Both the position numbers and the translations under genes were made by a program. From Acidobacteriota bacterium (GTDB lineage: Bacteria; Acidobacteriota; Polarisedimenticolia; QHYA01): a stretch of 16,418 nucleotides of DNA. Below are positions 14,461-16,418 of this stretch, in pieces. The DNA is taken from positions 1 through 16,418 of the forward strand of contig QHYA01000236.1 in NCBI GenBank assembly GCA_003223995.1, in the 5' to 3' direction. The stretch's first letter is position 1, and each line of letters begins with the position of its first letter. The notes beneath the pieces were generated by a model. That model searched no databases, was not told the DNA's origin, and worked only from the letters and a program-made list of their open reading frames with translations.

Positions 14461-15468
14461 ATGCTCACAGTCTTCCGGGCGCTTGTCCTTGCGCTCCTTG
14501 CCGTCCGCACGGCCGGGGCAGCCGACGGCCCCAGGGCGGTCCTCCCCGAGACCGCATTCCACTTCGAAAGGGCGTCGAGCGGCGCCCTGGTGGAGCACGA
14601 GTTCACGATACGGAACGAAGGGCCTGGGACCCTGGAGGTCCGCAAGGTGGGGATGACCCCTCCACTGATGGTGACGCGGATGCCCGCTCGGATTCCTCCA
14701 GGGACCGAAGCCAAGCTCCGATTCAAGCTGGACACCACCGGCCTCCAGGGACTGTATGAAGGGACAATCCTCGTCTCGCTCAACGACCTCGCTCTGCCAG
14801 AAGTGAGTCTGACCTTCGAAGGGGAGGTCGTTGCCCCCATCGAGCTGTCCCCCATGGCCGCAGTCTTCATTGCCGCGCAGAGGGGCGAGCGAAAGCGAGC
14901 GGCGATCGAGATCATCAACCACGAAGCGGAACCTCTGCGGATCGACAAGGTCGAGCATGGGAGCCAGCGACTCACGACGAAGCTGGAAACGCTCGATGAG
15001 GGGCGGCGCTATCGTTTGAGCGTGACATTGGAAGGGCAGGGGCCGGGCGGCAAGGAGAGCGAAACGATTCTCCTCCACACGTCGAGCAGGAGTAGGCCGG
15101 TGCTCAGAATCGCGGCCACCACCTACGTCCGCGAGCGCGTCTACACGTTCCCCGATGCAGTCGACCTCGGCGCGCTGCGCCTGAGCGATATCCAGCGGAG
15201 CCCCGATCTCTTGCGCCAAGCGGCGCAGATCCTCATGGTCTATCAGTCCGGCGGAACGGATTTCCGGGTGAACGTCCGCAGCGACCTGCCGGCCTTGGAC
15301 GTGCAAGCGGAACGCGGACCGAGAGGCGATCGATACGAGCTTACGCTCGCGTTGATCCAGGACAAGGTGAGGATCGGTCCCATCAAGGGCTCTCTCGTGA
15401 TCGAGACGAACGACCCCGAGTTCCCTCTGATCAGCGTGCCCCTTTCGGGACTCATCGTCGAAAACTAG
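14461..15468 (+). CDS. Exported DUF1573-like (Ig-fold, ASPM/SPD-2/Hydin-like) protein
   Basis: The protein has 335 residues. The ATG at 14461 starts a good signal peptide (MLTVFRALVLALLAVRTAGA), although no clear Shine-Dalgarno precedes it; the frame extends upstream, antisense-like, into the previous gene. Residues ~28-115 read FHFERASSGALVEHEFTIRNEGPGTLEV and IPPGTEAKLRFKLDTTG, then YEGTILVSLNDLALPEVSLTFEGEV. This is the pattern of DUF1573-type beta-sandwiches, in which a 'difference from neighbours' strand order ends in L.GEV. A second, more divergent unit (~118-225) and a third (~226-335, ending IKGSLVIETNDPEFPLISVPLSGLI) follow the same plan. The usual DUF1573 Cys motif (C-G-C) is absent. 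It lies between two exported-protein genes; a periplasmic binding or scaffold role is a guess. Confidence 0.8.
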   Translation: MLTVFRALVLALLAVRTAGAADGPRAVLPETAFHFERASSGALVEHEFTIRNEGPGTLEVRKVGMTPPLMVTRMPARIPPGTEAKLRFKLDTTGLQGLYEGTILVSLNDLALPEVSLTFEGEVVAPIELSPMAAVFIAAQRGERKRAAIEIINHEAEPLRIDKVEHGSQRLTTKLETLDEGRRYRLSVTLEGQGPGGKESETILLHTSSRSRPVLRIAATTYVRERVYTFPDAVDLGALRLSDIQRSPDLLRQAAQILMVYQSGGTDFRVNVRSDLPALDVQAERGPRGDRYELTLALIQDKVRIGPIKGSLVIETNDPEFPLISVPLSGLIVEN

Positions 15469-15590
15469 GTCCAGTTCGCCCTTCGCGATCGCCTCCGCGC
15501 CCGACTCGTGCGAGCCCGAGTGCTCTCCGCTCCCCGCGATCTGCGACACGACCCGGCACTGTTGATGAACGATCCCGCAGAGGACCTCGC
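15469..15590. other. Short spacer before module B
   Basis: About 120 bases follow the stop of the DUF1573-like gene. I see no gene, no strong hairpin and no recognised motif. Confidence 0.4.
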
Positions 15591-15626
15591 CTGTTAGTAT
15601 TCCCGGACGGTCGCTGTCGGCATTCC

Positions 15627-15713
15627 TGGAACTCGGAACACGGAATCGTTCCCACGAGTCGAAACACTTCCAGCGAGCGCGTGCGACAACCTCTTGTATG
15701 TCGTGGAATTCGC
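15627..15713 (+). promoter_or_regulatory. Pair of TGGAAYTCGS direct repeats, candidate activator sites (module B)
   Basis: TGGAACTCGG at 15627-15636 and TGGAATTCGC at 15704-15713 are 77 bases apart. The second begins 36 bases before the -24 GG, exactly as in module A. Confidence 0.45.
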
Positions 15714-15739
15714 GTGTCGCGGACGGCCGCCGCAAAGGC

Positions 15740-15754
15740 GGCCCGGCTCTTGCT
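15740..15754 (+). promoter_or_regulatory. Sigma-54-type -24/-12 promoter (module B)
   Basis: GG at 15740-15741, ten bases, then GC at 15752-15753 and T: CGGCCCGGCTCTTGCTT. It keeps the C, C, G and TTGCT positions of the sigma-54 consensus and matches module A at the core. A transcript from here would have a leader of ~170 bases. Confidence 0.6.
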
Positions 15755-15933
15755 TGTAACATCGCAGGCAGACTGAGCGTTCCGAACGCGATCCGAAGTC
15801 AAGAGGGGGAAGTGTCTCGACCCGGGGTGATCTTGCCCTGCAGCAGAGGGGAGATCTCACCCTGCAGAAAAGAAAACAACAGGAGGCAAGACTCAGAAGG
15901 ATGAAAACGAGAATAAAATGAGAAGGAGAAATC

Positions 15934-16418
15934 ATGAAGAAATTCGCATCGATGTGTGCGGCAGCGGCGCTGGTCATGACGTGCGCCGCGACCAGCGCAT
16001 TGGCCGATAGCAGCGGAAATTTCACTGCCACCGGCACGTCCGCCTCATGTATCGCCACTCCGGCTACCTTCAGCTCTTTCACTTGCACGAATAGCGGGCA
16101 GTGCCCTAGCGGCGCGCCGACCTGTGCAGCAGGCATCTGCACATCGACGACCGCTTGTACGACAAGCGCCGACTGCCCTAGCGACACCATCTGCGGACTA
16201 TCGGGTGTCTGCGTGGGTGCAGGGGCGTTCACGGGCGATACCCTCACCGGCGGTACGTCGCTCACGTCGCTCACGACCGAAATCAAGACCCCCAACGGCT
16301 ACGGCACCACGCTGTTGATCAGGCCCTCGCTCGACACCGGGCTCTTCACCAAGACGAGCCTCTCGACGACCATCCCCGATGCGACGGCCGATGTCGGCAT
16401 CCAGGTTTGCGTGTTCGT
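15934..16418 (+). CDS. Cys-rich exported protein, N-terminal part (runs off right edge)
   Basis: The ATG at 15934 is placed by AAGGAG at 15923-15928. 161 codons are open to the window edge, so the C-terminus is missing. Residues 1-24 form a signal peptide (MKKFASMCAAAALVMTCAAT then SALA). Residues ~38-95 are packed with cysteines in repeated short units: CTNSGQCPSGAPTC, AGICTSTTACTT, SADCPSDTICG and SGVCVGAG. They resemble the 'C..D.DCP.G..C..G.C' disulfide repeats of myxobacterial-type surface proteins. From ~96 on the sequence is Thr/Ser/Gly-rich (LTGGTSLTSLTTEIKTPNGYG) and beta-like. Module B with its sigma-54-type promoter lies directly upstream, suggesting co-regulation with the exported protein at 13659. 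The function is unknown; a surface, appendage or spore-coat-like role is possible. Confidence 0.82.
   Translation, partial: MKKFASMCAAAALVMTCAATSALADSSGNFTATGTSASCIATPATFSSFTCTNSGQCPSGAPTCAAGICTSTTACTTSADCPSDTICGLSGVCVGAGAFTGDTLTGGTSLTSLTTEIKTPNGYGTTLLIRPSLDTGLFTKTSLSTTIPDATADVGIQVCVF

Larger units (their letters stand above)
15591..15875 (+). repeat. Promoter/leader module B (paralogous to module A)
   Basis: This is the counterpart of 13311-13590, located ~2.28 kb downstream and in the same orientation. Shared blocks keep nearly constant offsets: TTCCCGGACGG is displaced by 2280, the -24 GG by 2281, GATCTCACCC by 2285 and the start codon by 2275. It precedes the Cys-rich exported protein at 15934. 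Confidence 0.75.

Noticed and set aside
14440..15762. 440-codon minus-strand frame antisense to the DUF1573-like gene
   Set aside because: It is antisense to a gene with signal peptide and domain pattern, and it also runs through module B, where conservation is non-coding.

Overview
The window is GC-rich bacterial DNA with high G/C at third codon positions. The gene families (CheB/CheR/kinase fusion, VKOR-thioredoxin fusion, MBOAT/SGNH pair, several secreted proteins of no named family) suit an uncultured acidobacterial or deltaproteobacteria-like soil or sediment lineage, but the sequence alone does not fix the taxon. There are no rRNA or tRNA genes, CRISPR arrays, transposases or phage genes.

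Layout. 1-616 (minus) is the start of a secreted protein that runs off the left edge. 617-1293 is mostly empty and ends in a strong terminator. 1294-1743 (minus) is a small exported Cys/His-rich protein, probably metal-binding. 2003-6057 (plus) is a signalling locus: a CheB-CheR-coiled-coil-PAS-histidine kinase fusion, now split into three frames by two apparent out-of-frame deletions, followed by an intact NarL/LuxR-type response regulator. 6304-6837 holds a zinc-ribbon-like microprotein and a small hypothetical. 6875-7862 is a scarred area: a small gene with a frameshifted and apparently order-swapped segment, a 5'-truncated cupin gene, and the C-terminal fragment of a QueA-like gene, the last two divergent and both cut at their 5' ends.

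7928-10360 (minus) encodes an 810-residue membrane protein: a VKOR domain, a Pro/Ala-rich linker and three thioredoxin-like domains, the first without its CxxC. 10661-13247 (plus) is an overlapping MBOAT acyltransferase / SGNH-like pair of the kind that O-acylates exported glycans. 13311-16418 carries three exported proteins. Two of them (13659 and 15934) are each preceded by a related ~280 bp non-coding module with a sigma-54-type -24/-12 element and a pair of TGGAAYTCGS direct repeats 76-77 bp apart at identical positions. The third, a DUF1573-like protein, lies between them.

The main points of interest are the duplicated promoter/leader modules, which suggest a sigma-54/activator regulon of exported proteins; the triple-thioredoxin VKOR fusion; and a run of deletion or rearrangement scars between about 2.7 and 7.7 kb, which could be real gene decay or assembly error.
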